Assembly: GCA_965140735.1 (NCBI GenBank) | Contig: OZ223306.1 | Span: forward strand, 3,844,001-3,908,000 | Direction of reading: 5' to 3' | Source of the DNA: Fusibacter_A sp965140735 | GTDB lineage: Bacteria; Bacillota; Clostridia; Peptostreptococcales; Acidaminobacteraceae | Length of the DNA: 64,000 nucleotides | Shown: piece after piece, positions 53,515-62,356 of the stretch | Layout: each line of letters begins with the position of its first letter | Numbering within the stretch: position 1 is the first letter of the stretch | Position numbers and translations under genes: made by a program | Notes under the pieces: generated by a model | Database searches by the model: none | What the model saw: the letters and a program-made list of their open reading frames with translations, nothing else | What the model was told of the DNA's origin: nothing

Positions 53515-54657
53515 CTATTTTTTTCGTGCTAATGCATTTACAATCTTAGTATCTTCTTGTATTTGATCGAATATTTTTTTAAGAAGTTTAGAGAGCGTAT
53601 CAGATTGTGTTTTTAATTTCTCAGTGTGCTTTGCAACGGCTTGATAAATTTTGTTTTGCTGATTTGATTCGGCATCCAATTGTTCAACTCCATCTGTAAT
53701 TTGTTGAATTAGCGTCAAAATTTCTGCAAGTTGTTTGGCATTTTCTTTTGAAACCGAAAGTGTATCCTTCAAATTAAATAAAAGAGATTCGTTTTGCTGA
53801 CGATTTGTTTTAATTTCTATATTGAGCTCAGACTGAACGGTCTGAATTTTACTGAGAATTGTTTCAGTATTCAAAGATAATTTTCGAATTTCACCTGCAA
53901 CGACTTCAAATCCTCTACCGTGTTCACCAGCTCTGGAAGCTTCAATGGAAGCGTTAAGAGCGAGTAATTGGATTTGACTTGAAATTTGAAATATAGAGGA
54001 GAGTTCAACGTTAATTTCATCAGAGACTTTGGAGAGATTTTCATTGGATGTCATTGAACTTTGTAGACCAATCTCTAGATGTTCAAGTGTGTTATTATTG
54101 GAATCTATAAAGGCTAAGGTATCACTATACTTTAAATTAAGACTATCAAGGTCTTGCTTTGATGTTTTGAGTGTGTGGTTTACGCGCTTGACTTGCTCAG
54201 ATAAATTGATCATAGCATCTGATATTTCAATATTATGAAGATTGATGTGATGATCTTCCGCCTGTACTTGAGCAGTTGTCTTTTGGATATTATTAAAGTT
54301 TGAAATGAGTTCTTCAGAGTATGTCGATAAAGCACTCAGTAGTATCGCTTGATCTTCGGAGACTTTTTGAATAGCGCGCTTTGAAACAGCCATTTCATCT
54401 AATAATTTTTGATTTTCATAGAGTAAGCTCACTGCATGTGCCTTACTGATACCACCAATCCAAGCAAATATACCTAAAAAAAGAGGGGCACTATCTATCA
54501 TAAAAAGAAGCTTGTTTTCGTTATGGATAAAAGCGATAGTCTCAAATGATAGGGGTTGCTTTTTCAAAATGAGTTCCAAAGTAATCGCCATTAGTGGAAA
54601 CATAAGTCCAAATAGACCGCCTACTAAAAAATAATTTCGACGAATATGATTTTCCAT
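53515..54657 (-). CDS. MCP-type signalling domain protein with two membrane helices
   Basis: This 380-residue protein has two hydrophobic helices close together (~8-28 and ~50-68) with only a short exposed loop, then a coiled coil ending in a methyl-accepting signalling tip (LLALNASIEASRAGEHGRGFEVVAGEIRKLS). No HAMP or ligand domain is visible. The tip deviates from the consensus (AAIEAARAGEAGRGF) at several positions, so coupling to CheA may be altered. It may sense the membrane or redox state, or act through partners. It is a monocistronic minus-strand gene. Confidence 0.85.
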   Translation of the reverse strand: MENHIRRNYFLVGGLFGLMFPLMAITLELILKKQPLSFETIAFIHNENKLLFMIDSAPLFLGIFAWIGGISKAHAVSLLYENQKLLDEMAVSKRAIQKVSEDQAILLSALSTYSEELISNFNNIQKTTAQVQAEDHHINLHNIEISDAMINLSEQVKRVNHTLKTSKQDLDSLNLKYSDTLAFIDSNNNTLEHLEIGLQSSMTSNENLSKVSDEINVELSSIFQISSQIQLLALNASIEASRAGEHGRGFEVVAGEIRKLSLNTETILSKIQTVQSELNIEIKTNRQQNESLLFNLKDTLSVSKENAKQLAEILTLIQQITDGVEQLDAESNQQNKIYQAVAKHTEKLKTQSDTLSKLLKKIFDQIQEDTKIVNALARKK

Positions 54658-54866
54658 AAAATCCTCCTATACTAATGTATAGTTTATACCCCGTGGGGCT
54701 TAAATTAATAAAATTAAAAGCTTATTTATAAAGTTTTTTTAAGTAAGTAAAGGCTATTGTACAGGATTTGAAAAAGGTATATAATTAGGCTCAAGTTAAA
54801 TTGGGGTAAGTTGTAGATTAAAATGCTACAAACATAAGACGGGGGTCTTTAAGGCGAAGGGGATAT

Positions 54867-56939
54867 ATGATAGAGAGCTATAAAGAAAAGTGGAAACAAC
54901 ATAAATGGACAGTACTTAAGTTAATCGGAATTTATTTGGCAGTCATATTTATGGATGAATGGATGCTCAGAAAGAGTTTAATTAAAACAATTCATTGGTT
55001 TATTTTAGATTTTGATATGGTTTTAATGAATCTTGCAACTATTATGCTTTTAGCATCTGTGATACTCATAGTGACGAAGCGACTTTTTATGAGCACTGTA
55101 ATTATGAGTAATCTTTTATTGATTTTTGGTGCAGTCAACAGTGGTAAGTATGCGCTTAGAAATGTGCCTCTTGATTTTGAAGATGCACTTTTAGTAAAAG
55201 AAGTATGGGCTTTAATGCCACAGCTTGCAAATTTCAAATCGGTAATCGTAATGGGCATTTTGATTGTTTTAGTGTGTGTGCTAGACTTTTTAATACTCAA
55301 AATATTAAAACAGAAAAAGGTCAGTCAACAAAAGGCTGTATTTGCTACGGTTATGTTGTTGTCAATTTCAGTATTAAGTATAGGGCAAGTTGCATATAGT
55401 AGTAATCTTGATATCCTGAAGACAGGGTTCATCTATCATTTGTCTAATAATACAAGGGTAAAGCTACCTTTTGATAAAGCAACACTCAGAGAGGCAGATG
55501 CTCAGATTCAAGTAGATATAGAAAACTATAAAAACAATGATGCCACATTGAGTTCTTATAAAAAACCAAATGTGATTATTATTCAAAGTGAGGCGTTTTG
55601 GGATATCAATAAAATGGCACTTGAAATCAGTGAAAATCCACTCAAATATTTTGATGCTTTAAAGGCAGAGAGTATTCACGGTGAAATGTACGTACCTGTA
55701 GTGGGGGGTGGTACTTCTAATACAGAGTTTGAGATTTTAACGGGGATGACACTTAAAAATTTTTCGAGTGATTGGTTTATGGTTTATCCCAATGCAATAA
55801 AATCACCAATTCCTTCACTGGCAACGATTTTTAGAAATAGTGGGTATAAAGCCATTGCGATTCACCCTTATATGTCTTGGTATTATAATCGCTTGGAAGT
55901 CTACAAAGATATGGGCTTTAATGTGTTTAAGTCCATAGAGTACATGGATCGGCCTGAACTCTATGGTTGTTATACTTCTGATAAGTACATCACAGATGAG
56001 ATTATAAAGATGATTGAAGAGACCGAAGAACCTGTTTTCAATATAACTGTAACAATGCAGAATCATGGGCCTTACGGTAACTTTAGATTTGAAGAGGATC
56101 AAATCAATGTACATGTTCAAACAGAGCTCAGTTATGATAGTAATTATTTTTTAAAAAATTATGTTCAAGGGCTTTATTATACGGATATTGAATTAAATCG
56201 ACTTGTAAAATATTTAAAAAGAAGTGAAGAGCCAACTGTACTTTTATTTTATGGCGATCATTTGCCCATGCTTGGCGATGATTATTTAGCTTATAGAGAA
56301 TCTGGTTATATTGGCTACGAAAGTAGCCGTGAACTCCAGCAGGACTTAAAGATGATGTCGGTGCCTTATATATTATGGTCTAACTACAGTCAAGTGGAAG
56401 AAGCAAAAGAGCCTATGAATGCCTCTTTTATGTCTGTTTTTTTACTTGAAAAATTGGGAATTGAAATGCCGAATTACATGAAAGTTGTCTCAGATATTTC
56501 AAAGGAAATGCCTTTGATTCTGAGAAGTTATGGGGTCAATAGCGCTGGGAAAAAAGTCAGTCCATCGGATGACACCTACAAACTAGAGCTGGCTAAGTAT
56601 CATTTACTGTATAAAAACTGGACTTCTAAGAAGTATGACTCAAACTATAGTGCTTGGATTGATAAAGAAAATGACAGCTATAATCAAGCACTCAATAATA
56701 TCAAGATCGAACAAACTAAAGTGATTAATCAAAAAACCATCATCAAAGGACATAATTTTTATCAGGCAATGACACTTTATATAAACAACACTGTTGTGCC
56801 GTTTGATTTTATTGGTGCTAACGAAGTCATTGTGGCAAAACAGATTCAAAAAGAGGATCATTTAAAGATTGAACTGTTGTCCGATACAGGCAAGTTAATT
56901 GCCAAATCAAATGACTATCAGGTAGATCCAATTAATTAA
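54867..56939 (+). CDS. LTA synthase family protein
   Basis: This 690-residue membrane enzyme has about five N-terminal membrane helices (to ~175) followed by an extracellular sulfatase-like domain. The metal Glu is in VIIIQSEAFWD (E242) and the nucleophile threonine in GGGTSNTEFEILTG (T283); LFYGDHLPMLGDD supplies further metal ligands. It would polymerise or transfer glycerol phosphate from phosphatidylglycerol to make lipoteichoic-acid-like or related glycans, releasing diacylglycerol. Its ~100-residue C-terminal extension (after KKVSPSDDTYKLELAKYH) is unusual and ends in a small strand-rich domain. A terminator follows 15 bases later. Confidence 0.88.
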   Translation: MIESYKEKWKQHKWTVLKLIGIYLAVIFMDEWMLRKSLIKTIHWFILDFDMVLMNLATIMLLASVILIVTKRLFMSTVIMSNLLLIFGAVNSGKYALRNVPLDFEDALLVKEVWALMPQLANFKSVIVMGILIVLVCVLDFLILKILKQKKVSQQKAVFATVMLLSISVLSIGQVAYSSNLDILKTGFIYHLSNNTRVKLPFDKATLREADAQIQVDIENYKNNDATLSSYKKPNVIIIQSEAFWDINKMALEISENPLKYFDALKAESIHGEMYVPVVGGGTSNTEFEILTGMTLKNFSSDWFMVYPNAIKSPIPSLATIFRNSGYKAIAIHPYMSWYYNRLEVYKDMGFNVFKSIEYMDRPELYGCYTSDKYITDEIIKMIEETEEPVFNITVTMQNHGPYGNFRFEEDQINVHVQTELSYDSNYFLKNYVQGLYYTDIELNRLVKYLKRSEEPTVLLFYGDHLPMLGDDYLAYRESGYIGYESSRELQQDLKMMSVPYILWSNYSQVEEAKEPMNASFMSVFLLEKLGIEMPNYMKVVSDISKEMPLILRSYGVNSAGKKVSPSDDTYKLELAKYHLLYKNWTSKKYDSNYSAWIDKENDSYNQALNNIKIEQTKVINQKTIIKGHNFYQAMTLYINNTVVPFDFIGANEVIVAKQIQKEDHLKIELLSDTGKLIAKSNDYQVDPIN

Positions 56940-56953
56940 ATAAGGATGTATAT

Positions 56954-56982
56954 AAAAAGAGTACCTTAGTGCTCTTTTTTAA
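56954..56982 (+). terminator. Terminator of the LtaS-like gene
   Basis: AAAAAGAGTAC (56954-56964) pairs with GTGCTCTTTTT (56969-56979) followed by more T residues and AATTTTTT. Confidence 0.85.
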
Positions 56983-57029
56983 TTTTTTGGTATAATGAGT
57001 AAAAGTGAATTAATAATTAGGAGGGCTAA

Positions 57030-57773
57030 ATGAAATCGACTTTAAAATCATCAGATCCTTTAATCCAAATTGAGACACTTCAAAAAGGGATTTTTAAAAG
57101 TCGTCCTAATCGCTACTTATCAGAAGTAGAAATTGACGGGCGCATAGAACTCGTACACGTTCATGATCCAGGGCGTTTAAAAGAACTGTTATTTGAAAAT
57201 AACACTTGTTTAATCAAGTACGTAGAAAGTCAAACGCGTAAGACAAATTGGGATATGGTATTTGCTAGAAAGGGCGTGGAATGGATTTTAGTACATTCTG
57301 CATATCACAGATATCTGGCGGAAGCATTGCTTAGGAGAGGAGCTGAGCCTTTTGGCCCTTTAAAGGCTTTAAAAGCTGAAGTAAAAGCAGGCACATCTAG
57401 GCTTGATTTTAAAGTCCAAAATGAATCGGATGAAACCATTTGGATTGAAGTAAAGGGCTGTTCGCTTTCAGAAGAAGGTCTTGCTAAATTTCCAGATGCA
57501 CCAACAGAGAGAGGGCGACGTCACCTAGAGGAATTAATGACTTTGTTATCTGAGTCAGAGCCAAATACGAGATGTGCCGTTCTAATCCTTGTGCTCAGTG
57601 AAGCATCCTCATTTGAGCCAAACTATGAAACAGATCCGAAGTTTTATAATACCTTTTATCAAGCTTTAGAGAGTGGTGTGGAGATTTATCCATGTAAGAT
57701 CCTGTATGACCATCAGATTAAAGCATTTACATTTAAAGAAATCTTACCAATTAAGGAGAAGCGAAATGAGTAG
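57030..57773 (+). CDS. sfsA: DNA/RNA nuclease SfsA family protein
   Basis: This 247-residue protein belongs to SfsA: F-K-x-R-P-N-R-Y at the N-terminus, VHVHDPGRLKELLF, and the nuclease-fold core TSRLDFKV...IWIEVKGCSLS with FPDAPTERGRRHLEEL. Long described as a sugar fermentation regulator, it is now thought to be a nuclease-like protein. AGGAGGGC precedes the ATG. It overlaps the first lysO half by eight bases. Confidence 0.95.
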   Translation: MKSTLKSSDPLIQIETLQKGIFKSRPNRYLSEVEIDGRIELVHVHDPGRLKELLFENNTCLIKYVESQTRKTNWDMVFARKGVEWILVHSAYHRYLAEALLRRGAEPFGPLKALKAEVKAGTSRLDFKVQNESDETIWIEVKGCSLSEEGLAKFPDAPTERGRRHLEELMTLLSESEPNTRCAVLILVLSEASSFEPNYETDPKFYNTFYQALESGVEIYPCKILYDHQIKAFTFKEILPIKEKRNE

Positions 57774-58068
57774 TATATTGCTGTATTTATTGTTGCTTAT
57801 AGCGGGCGGATTTTTAAGCTATAGAGGTGTTGTCTCACAGAAATTATTTGATAAGCTGGAACACATTCAGTTAATTTGTCTCTTTATTTTACTTTTTACC
57901 ATGGGGCTAAGAATTGGAATGGATGATCGCGTGATTAAGGCTTTCTTAAAATTGGGAATTCATGCTTCTCTTTTTGCCCTTGTATCCGTACTTTTTAGCG
58001 TTTTAATGGTATGGCTTTTTAGGAAAGCTTTGTTAAAAGTCTTAGCAAGGAAGGACGTGAAATCATGA
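57766..58068 (+). CDS. LysO-type lysine exporter, N-terminal half protein
   Basis: This 100-residue protein has three to four hydrophobic segments (SILLYLLLLIAGGFLSYRG, QLICLFILLFTMGLRIG, ASLFALVSVLFSVLMVW) and matches the first part of LysO/YbjE (DUF340), which exports L-lysine. I chose the ATG at 57766, with AAGGAG upstream and an eight-base overlap with sfsA. It overlaps the next gene by four bases (ATGA). The TMGLRIGxDxxV stretch is characteristic of the family. Confidence 0.8.
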   Translation: MSSILLYLLLLIAGGFLSYRGVVSQKLFDKLEHIQLICLFILLFTMGLRIGMDDRVIKAFLKLGIHASLFALVSVLFSVLMVWLFRKALLKVLARKDVKS

Positions 58069-58664
58069 CTTTAAAAATTATCGGAATCGTTATTTTAGGG
58101 ATTGTAATGGGTTTATTTATCCCTGAAACTTATTTTGGTATGACGGATTATATGTTGAATATAGGGCTCTGCCTATTGCTCTTTTTCGTAGGGATAGATA
58201 TTGGTAAAAATAAAGATATTTTTAAAGATATTAAAAAGTCGGGACCTCTTTTTATTCTGGTACCAATGGGTGTGGCAGCTGGAAGTCTATTGGGATCGAT
58301 TTTACTTGGATTTGTATTAGGTTATCCAATGAATGAATCTGGAGCCATTGGTGCTGGACTTGGCTGGTATTCACTATCCGCAATTATTATTGCACCTTAT
58401 AGCTCTGAACTTTCAGTGTTGTCCTTTTTAACCAATGTCATCCGAGAAATACTGGCCATTATGAGTATCCCTTTTATTGCGAAACACGTTGGATTTGTGG
58501 AAGCTATTGCGCCTTCAGGTGCAACTGCCATGGACACAACATTACCTATTGTTTCTAAGAATACAAATGCTGAAACCGCAATTTTATCTTTTACGACAGG
58601 ATTAATTCTTTCTATATTAGTCCCTATATTGGTACCGTTTATTTTAAATTTAGGCCATATTTAG
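58065..58664 (+). CDS. LysO-type lysine exporter, C-terminal half protein
   Basis: This 199-residue membrane protein has about five hydrophobic segments and the LysO/DUF340 core GAGLGWYSLSAIIIAPYSSELSVLSFLTNVIREI and the late DTTLPIVSK motif. Together with the preceding 100-residue protein, which it overlaps by four bases, it forms a two-piece version of LysO that in many bacteria is one chain. The pair is translationally coupled to sfsA. Confidence 0.85.
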   Translation: MTLKIIGIVILGIVMGLFIPETYFGMTDYMLNIGLCLLLFFVGIDIGKNKDIFKDIKKSGPLFILVPMGVAAGSLLGSILLGFVLGYPMNESGAIGAGLGWYSLSAIIIAPYSSELSVLSFLTNVIREILAIMSIPFIAKHVGFVEAIAPSGATAMDTTLPIVSKNTNAETAILSFTTGLILSILVPILVPFILNLGHI

Positions 58665-58691
58665 AGGTCTATTTTGTTAGCAAATTAAAGC

Positions 58692-58734
58692 AAATAAAAA
58701 GGATAGTCCCACTATAAAAGTGAGAGTATCCTTG
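58692..58734 (-). terminator. Terminator of tpx (minus strand)
   Basis: Read on the minus strand, AAGGATA and TATCCTT close a stem (58733-58699) that contains an inner ACT/AGT pair and is followed by TTTTTATTTG. It lies 23 bases past the tpx stop. Confidence 0.75.
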
Positions 58735-58756
58735 TCTAAATCTTGTAATTTGAATC

Positions 58757-59260
58757 CTAAAGTAGTGTTTTTACGAATTCAAGTGCTTTGTCGTAGTCAG
58801 GATGTGTACCAACTTCTTTGACATATTCCACGTATTTAACAGTATCATCTTTGTCAACGATCACGATACCACGTGCAAGCAAGCGAAGTTCATCGATAGC
58901 AAAACCGTATTTCATACCGAAATCAAGTGTTCTGTGATCTGAAACAACGATTGAATTTTCAATATCATTTGCAACACAGAATCTTTGTTGTGCAAAAGGT
59001 AAGTCAACGCTGACCGTTAAGACTACAACCTCAGGATGTTTAGTGGCTTCTTCGTTAAATGAAATGGTTTGGAATTCACAAATTTTTGTGTCCACTGAAG
59101 GAACGACGCTAATAATTTTAAGTTTGCCTTTTAGATCTGAAAAATTGAAAGGTGTCATGTCTTTATTAACAGCTGAAAAATCAGGTGCTTTGTCATTGAC
59201 TTTAATTTCGTTGCCCAACAATTTGATAGGATTACCGCCCATTGTAATATTTTCTCTCAT
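58757..59260 (-). CDS. tpx: Thiol peroxidase (atypical 2-Cys peroxiredoxin)
   Basis: This 167-residue peroxiredoxin reduces peroxides with electrons from a thioredoxin-type donor. The peroxidatic cysteine is C61 in VPSVDTKICEFQT and the resolving cysteine is in QRFCVAND, the Tpx spacing. The start has GGAGG eight bases upstream. Its reducing partner may be the trxB pair at 21181-22923. The intergenic region behind its promoter contains the DnaA-box cluster. Confidence 0.95.
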   Translation of the reverse strand: MRENITMGGNPIKLLGNEIKVNDKAPDFSAVNKDMTPFNFSDLKGKLKIISVVPSVDTKICEFQTISFNEEATKHPEVVVLTVSVDLPFAQQRFCVANDIENSIVVSDHRTLDFGMKYGFAIDELRLLARGIVIVDKDDTVKYVEYVKEVGTHPDYDKALEFVKTLL

Positions 59261-59426
59261 TTTCTTGCCTCCAAGTAAGTTTAATATGATTTGTATTTAA
59301 TAAATATTGTTATGTTATATTCATTCCATTTTAAATCAATTCTAAACACAATAAAAGATAATTTACAATTTATTAAAATGTTGAAATGTCAGAAATTTGA
59401 GTGTATCATTAATACAGGCTCTTCGC

Positions 59427-59530
59427 TGTGGATTAAAATGTGAATAGTGGGGGATAATTGTGGATAAAAAGTGTAAAAACATTATGTTATCCACAGAAAA
59501 TGTGTGTAAACGGGTTAAAAGTGTGGATAA
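59427..59530. promoter_or_regulatory. Cluster of DnaA boxes between tpx and the PNPOx-like gene
   Basis: Three perfect DnaA boxes (TTATCCACA or its complement) lie at 59459-59467 (minus), 59487-59495 (plus) and 59522-59530 (minus), and a one-mismatch box (TGTGGATTA) at 59427-59435. Chance would place very few perfect 9-mers in so short a stretch. DnaA is the known binder of these sites. The cluster could regulate the flanking genes or titrate/reactivate DnaA; no dnaA or dnaN gene is in the window. Confidence 0.75.
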
Positions 59531-59553
59531 GCATTCATATATAGGAGGATAAC

Positions 59554-60033
59554 ATGTTTAAAGAAATGAGAAGAAAAGAAAAACAAATAACAGAAGAACG
59601 CATCGTAGAAATTTTAAATACAGGAGAATATGGTGTTCTTAGCGTTCTGGATGCATCTGGATATCCTTATGGTGTGCCTATGAATTATGTATATAATCAT
59701 GATAAAATATATGTTCATTGTGCAAAAGCAGGTGCAAAGCTTGAAGCCATATTAAAACAACCGAAAGTGAGTTTTAATATTGTTAAAACGCATGGTGTCA
59801 TAGCGGAACGATTTACAAGTTTTTATGAAAGTGTAACCGTCTTTGGAAATGCTTATCTTGTGGAGGGTGAAGAGACTATAGCACCTCTTAAATCATTTAT
59901 TGATAAATATGCATCTGAGTATACTGAAAGTGGTTACAAGTATGCTGAAGGTAGCTTTCAAAAGACGATGATCATAGAAATTAAACCGGAAAATATCACT
60001 GGAAAAGCAAGCAATATGCCTCAAGAGCTTTAG
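59554..60033 (+). CDS. PNPOx-like flavin-binding split-barrel protein (NimA-like)
   Basis: This 159-residue protein opens with MRRKEKQITEERIVEILNTG and has GVLSVLDASGYPYGVPMNYVY, the hallmark of the NimA-like pyridoxamine 5'-phosphate oxidase superfamily, and the YVHCAKAGAKLEAI strand. Such proteins bind FMN or heme and may reduce nitro compounds; the natural substrate is unknown. GGAGG precedes the ATG. DnaA boxes lie in its promoter region. The inositol phosphatase gene follows after 20 bases. Confidence 0.85.
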   Translation: MFKEMRRKEKQITEERIVEILNTGEYGVLSVLDASGYPYGVPMNYVYNHDKIYVHCAKAGAKLEAILKQPKVSFNIVKTHGVIAERFTSFYESVTVFGNAYLVEGEETIAPLKSFIDKYASEYTESGYKYAEGSFQKTMIIEIKPENITGKASNMPQEL

Positions 60034-60053
60034 AGGTATAAAAAGGAGAATAA

Positions 60054-60866
60054 ATGTCTAGTTCAAATTCATTTTTAAATAAAGTCATCAGTTCAGAATA
60101 TATTGAGGTTGTTCAACTTTCAAAAGTAGCAGGCGAAATTCAGAGAGAAAGCTTTCGCACCAATTCATTTAAAATTAAAACTAAAAGCAGTGCAGTAGAT
60201 CTTGTTACTGAAGTGGACATGAAATGTGATCGATTTATAGTAGAACAACTCAAGCGATTGTTTCCAGAAGATCAGATTCTTTCAGAAGAACAAGGTCTTT
60301 ATATACCCAGTGGTGAAAAGAGTGCTTATAAATGGATCATAGATCCACTAGATGGTACGACAAATTTCAGTATTGGACACCCTATATTTGCAGTTTCTAT
60401 TGCAAGATGGTATGAAAATGAACCCGTTTTTGGTGTAGTCTATGTGCCGATGTTAGACGAACTCTTTTATGCTGAAAAGGGGCAAGGTGCCTATCATAAT
60501 CTTGAAAAAATTAAGAGTTCAGACTGTAATCAGTTAAATCAAGCAGTTATTGGCACGGGATTTCCATATGATCGTGCCACAGCACGGAATAATAATAGCG
60601 AAAATATTCAAAAGATGATCCCTTTGATTAAAGGTGTTCGTCGCTTAGGAGCTGCAGCGTATGATCTTTGTCTTGTGGCAATGGGTATCCTAGATGCCTT
60701 TTGGGAACTTCGCCTAGCGCAATGGGATTTAGCGGCTGGTATGCTGATTATTAAAGAAGCTGGTGGCACATTCTACTATGAAGAAGAAGCACAAAAGTAT
60801 AATGTGATTGCAGGCAATGCTGATCTGGTTTCAACTATTAAGGATATCGTAGACTTGGAGAATTGA
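60054..60866 (+). CDS. Inositol monophosphatase family protein
   Basis: This 270-residue metal phosphatase has the family motifs ILSEEQG (metal-binding Glu), the DPLDGTTNFSIGHP loop and the C-terminal LAQWDLAAGMLIIKEAGG. It would dephosphorylate inositol phosphates or a related sugar phosphate such as PAP or fructose bisphosphate; a SuhB-like role in RNA is also possible. AAGGAG precedes the ATG. It is in a run of five tightly spaced genes ending with dapF. Confidence 0.92.
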   Translation: MSSSNSFLNKVISSEYIEVVQLSKVAGEIQRESFRTNSFKIKTKSSAVDLVTEVDMKCDRFIVEQLKRLFPEDQILSEEQGLYIPSGEKSAYKWIIDPLDGTTNFSIGHPIFAVSIARWYENEPVFGVVYVPMLDELFYAEKGQGAYHNLEKIKSSDCNQLNQAVIGTGFPYDRATARNNNSENIQKMIPLIKGVRRLGAAAYDLCLVAMGILDAFWELRLAQWDLAAGMLIIKEAGGTFYYEEEAQKYNVIAGNADLVSTIKDIVDLEN

Positions 60867-60868
60867 TT

Positions 60869-61519
60869 ATGAATAAATCGGTTATGATGATCATGGGAAG
60901 CCATCGTAAGAATAAGAACACGATGCTTTTTAGTGAGCGTCTAAAGCGTGCATTTGAGGCACGTTCATTTGAGGTCTCTTATTTTGATGTCAATAAGCTT
61001 AAAATAGCACATTGTACGGATTGCGGTTATTGTAGCAAACATTTTTCAAAATGTGTTTTCGAGGATGATATGAATTTGGTCTATGAAGCTTTTAAAGCGC
61101 ATAAACATGTGATTTTCTTATCTCCTGTCTATATGAACAATGTGACGAGTAAACTTAAAACTTTAGTAGACAGATGCCAAATGATATTTATGTGTGAATT
61201 TAGGCATAAAAAACCTTTTGTCTTCGATTCTGAGAAGATTGAATCGAATAATGAATCCATTTATTCAAACCGATCTGTTCAAAAGAGAAGTGGTACTGGG
61301 ATCATTGTATCACTAGGCGGTGCGAGGTCATATGAAAATCAATATACCGGAAGTGAATTGACCCTTTCCTTAATTTTTAATAATTTAAGATTGCCACTAA
61401 AAAAACATATACAATTCAGTGGCACAGACCATACTGCCTTAGAAGATCGTTTAGAAGAGGTAGACATCGCAATTGAACAAATCATAAACGAGGTGATCAC
61501 AAATGAAGCAAAAATTTAA
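60869..61519 (+). CDS. Flavodoxin-fold NAD(P)H-dependent FMN reductase / iron-sulfur flavoprotein-like
   Basis: This 216-residue protein has the flavodoxin-like phosphate loop MGSHRKNKNTM at the N-terminus, the CTDCGYC motif of the iron-sulfur flavoprotein group (C55-C61 region; a further Cys in SKCVFED), and SPVYMNNVTSKLKTLVDR, the FMN/partner region of NADPH-dependent FMN reductases. The ATG at 60869 has GGAG eight bases upstream. It overlaps the nitrilase gene by 17 bases. A role in electron transfer to small organic or metal substrates is likely but unspecified. Confidence 0.85.
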   Translation: MNKSVMMIMGSHRKNKNTMLFSERLKRAFEARSFEVSYFDVNKLKIAHCTDCGYCSKHFSKCVFEDDMNLVYEAFKAHKHVIFLSPVYMNNVTSKLKTLVDRCQMIFMCEFRHKKPFVFDSEKIESNNESIYSNRSVQKRSGTGIIVSLGGARSYENQYTGSELTLSLIFNNLRLPLKKHIQFSGTDHTALEDRLEEVDIAIEQIINEVITNEAKI

Positions 61520-62354
61520 ATTAGGTGTCATTCAGATGAAAGTTAGTGAGTCTAAACTAGATTCTGTCAATAAAGCGATTGAGAACATTGCTTACATGGC
61601 AGATAAAGGGGCACATGTTATTGTTCTGCCTGAGATGTTTAACTGTCCATATGAGACACACCGTTTTCCAGCATATGCAGAAGTAGAGGGTGGAGATACT
61701 TATCAAAGACTTGCTGCAATTGTTAAAGAGAAGAAAATTTATTTGATTGCTGGATCGGTTCCAGAATTAGAATCAACGTCGGGCGTAGATCGTATTTATA
61801 ATACAACCTATATTTTTGGACCTGATGGCAGTCAAATTGGCAAGCATAGAAAAATGCATCTTTTTGAAATTGATATTATTAATGGGCAATACTTTAGAGA
61901 GGCAGATACTTTAACTGCTGGCGAGTCAGTAACTGTTGTGGATACTGAATTTGGAAAGATTGGTGTTGCAATATGTTTTGATATTCGATTTCCTGAACTT
62001 GCGAGACTCATGACTGAGCAAGGCGCTAAGATGCTTATTTATCCAGCTGCTTTTAACATGACTACAGGACCTGCGCATTGGGAGCTTTTATTCAGATCAA
62101 GGGCAATTGATCAGCAAGTTTTCACAGTAGGCTGTGCACCTGCTCGGGATTATAAATCAAACTATATTTCATATGGTAATTCTATCGTCGTCAACCCGTG
62201 GGGTGAAGTTATTGGGCGTTTAAATTATGAAGAGGGTTACCTCTTTGGAGAGATTGATCTGAGTGAAGTCAGTCAGATAAGAGCCCAGCTGCCATTAACG
62301 CAATCCATCAGAAGAGATGCCTATGAACTCAGAACAGTTTTAAAGGAGGATTAA
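61503..62354 (+). CDS. Carbon-nitrogen hydrolase (Nit2/omega-amidase type)
   Basis: This 283-residue nitrilase-superfamily enzyme has the catalytic triad Glu in VLPEMFNCPY, Lys in GKHRKMHLF and Cys in VAICFDIRFPEL. The sequence is close to the Nit2 branch, which hydrolyses alpha-ketoglutaramate/ketosuccinamate or related omega-amides. GAGGTG precedes the ATG. It lies between a flavoprotein and dapF, so it may act on a nitrogen intermediate, but no pathway is proven. Confidence 0.92.
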   Translation: MKQKFKLGVIQMKVSESKLDSVNKAIENIAYMADKGAHVIVLPEMFNCPYETHRFPAYAEVEGGDTYQRLAAIVKEKKIYLIAGSVPELESTSGVDRIYNTTYIFGPDGSQIGKHRKMHLFEIDIINGQYFREADTLTAGESVTVVDTEFGKIGVAICFDIRFPELARLMTEQGAKMLIYPAAFNMTTGPAHWELLFRSRAIDQQVFTVGCAPARDYKSNYISYGNSIVVNPWGEVIGRLNYEEGYLFGEIDLSEVSQIRAQLPLTQSIRRDAYELRTVLKED

Positions 62355-62356
62355 GC

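Noticed and set aside
59427..59530. The DnaA boxes as the chromosomal origin oriC
   Set aside because: There is no dnaA, dnaN, rpmH or gyrB nearby and no clear AT-rich unwinding element beyond the general composition. I keep it as a binding cluster only.
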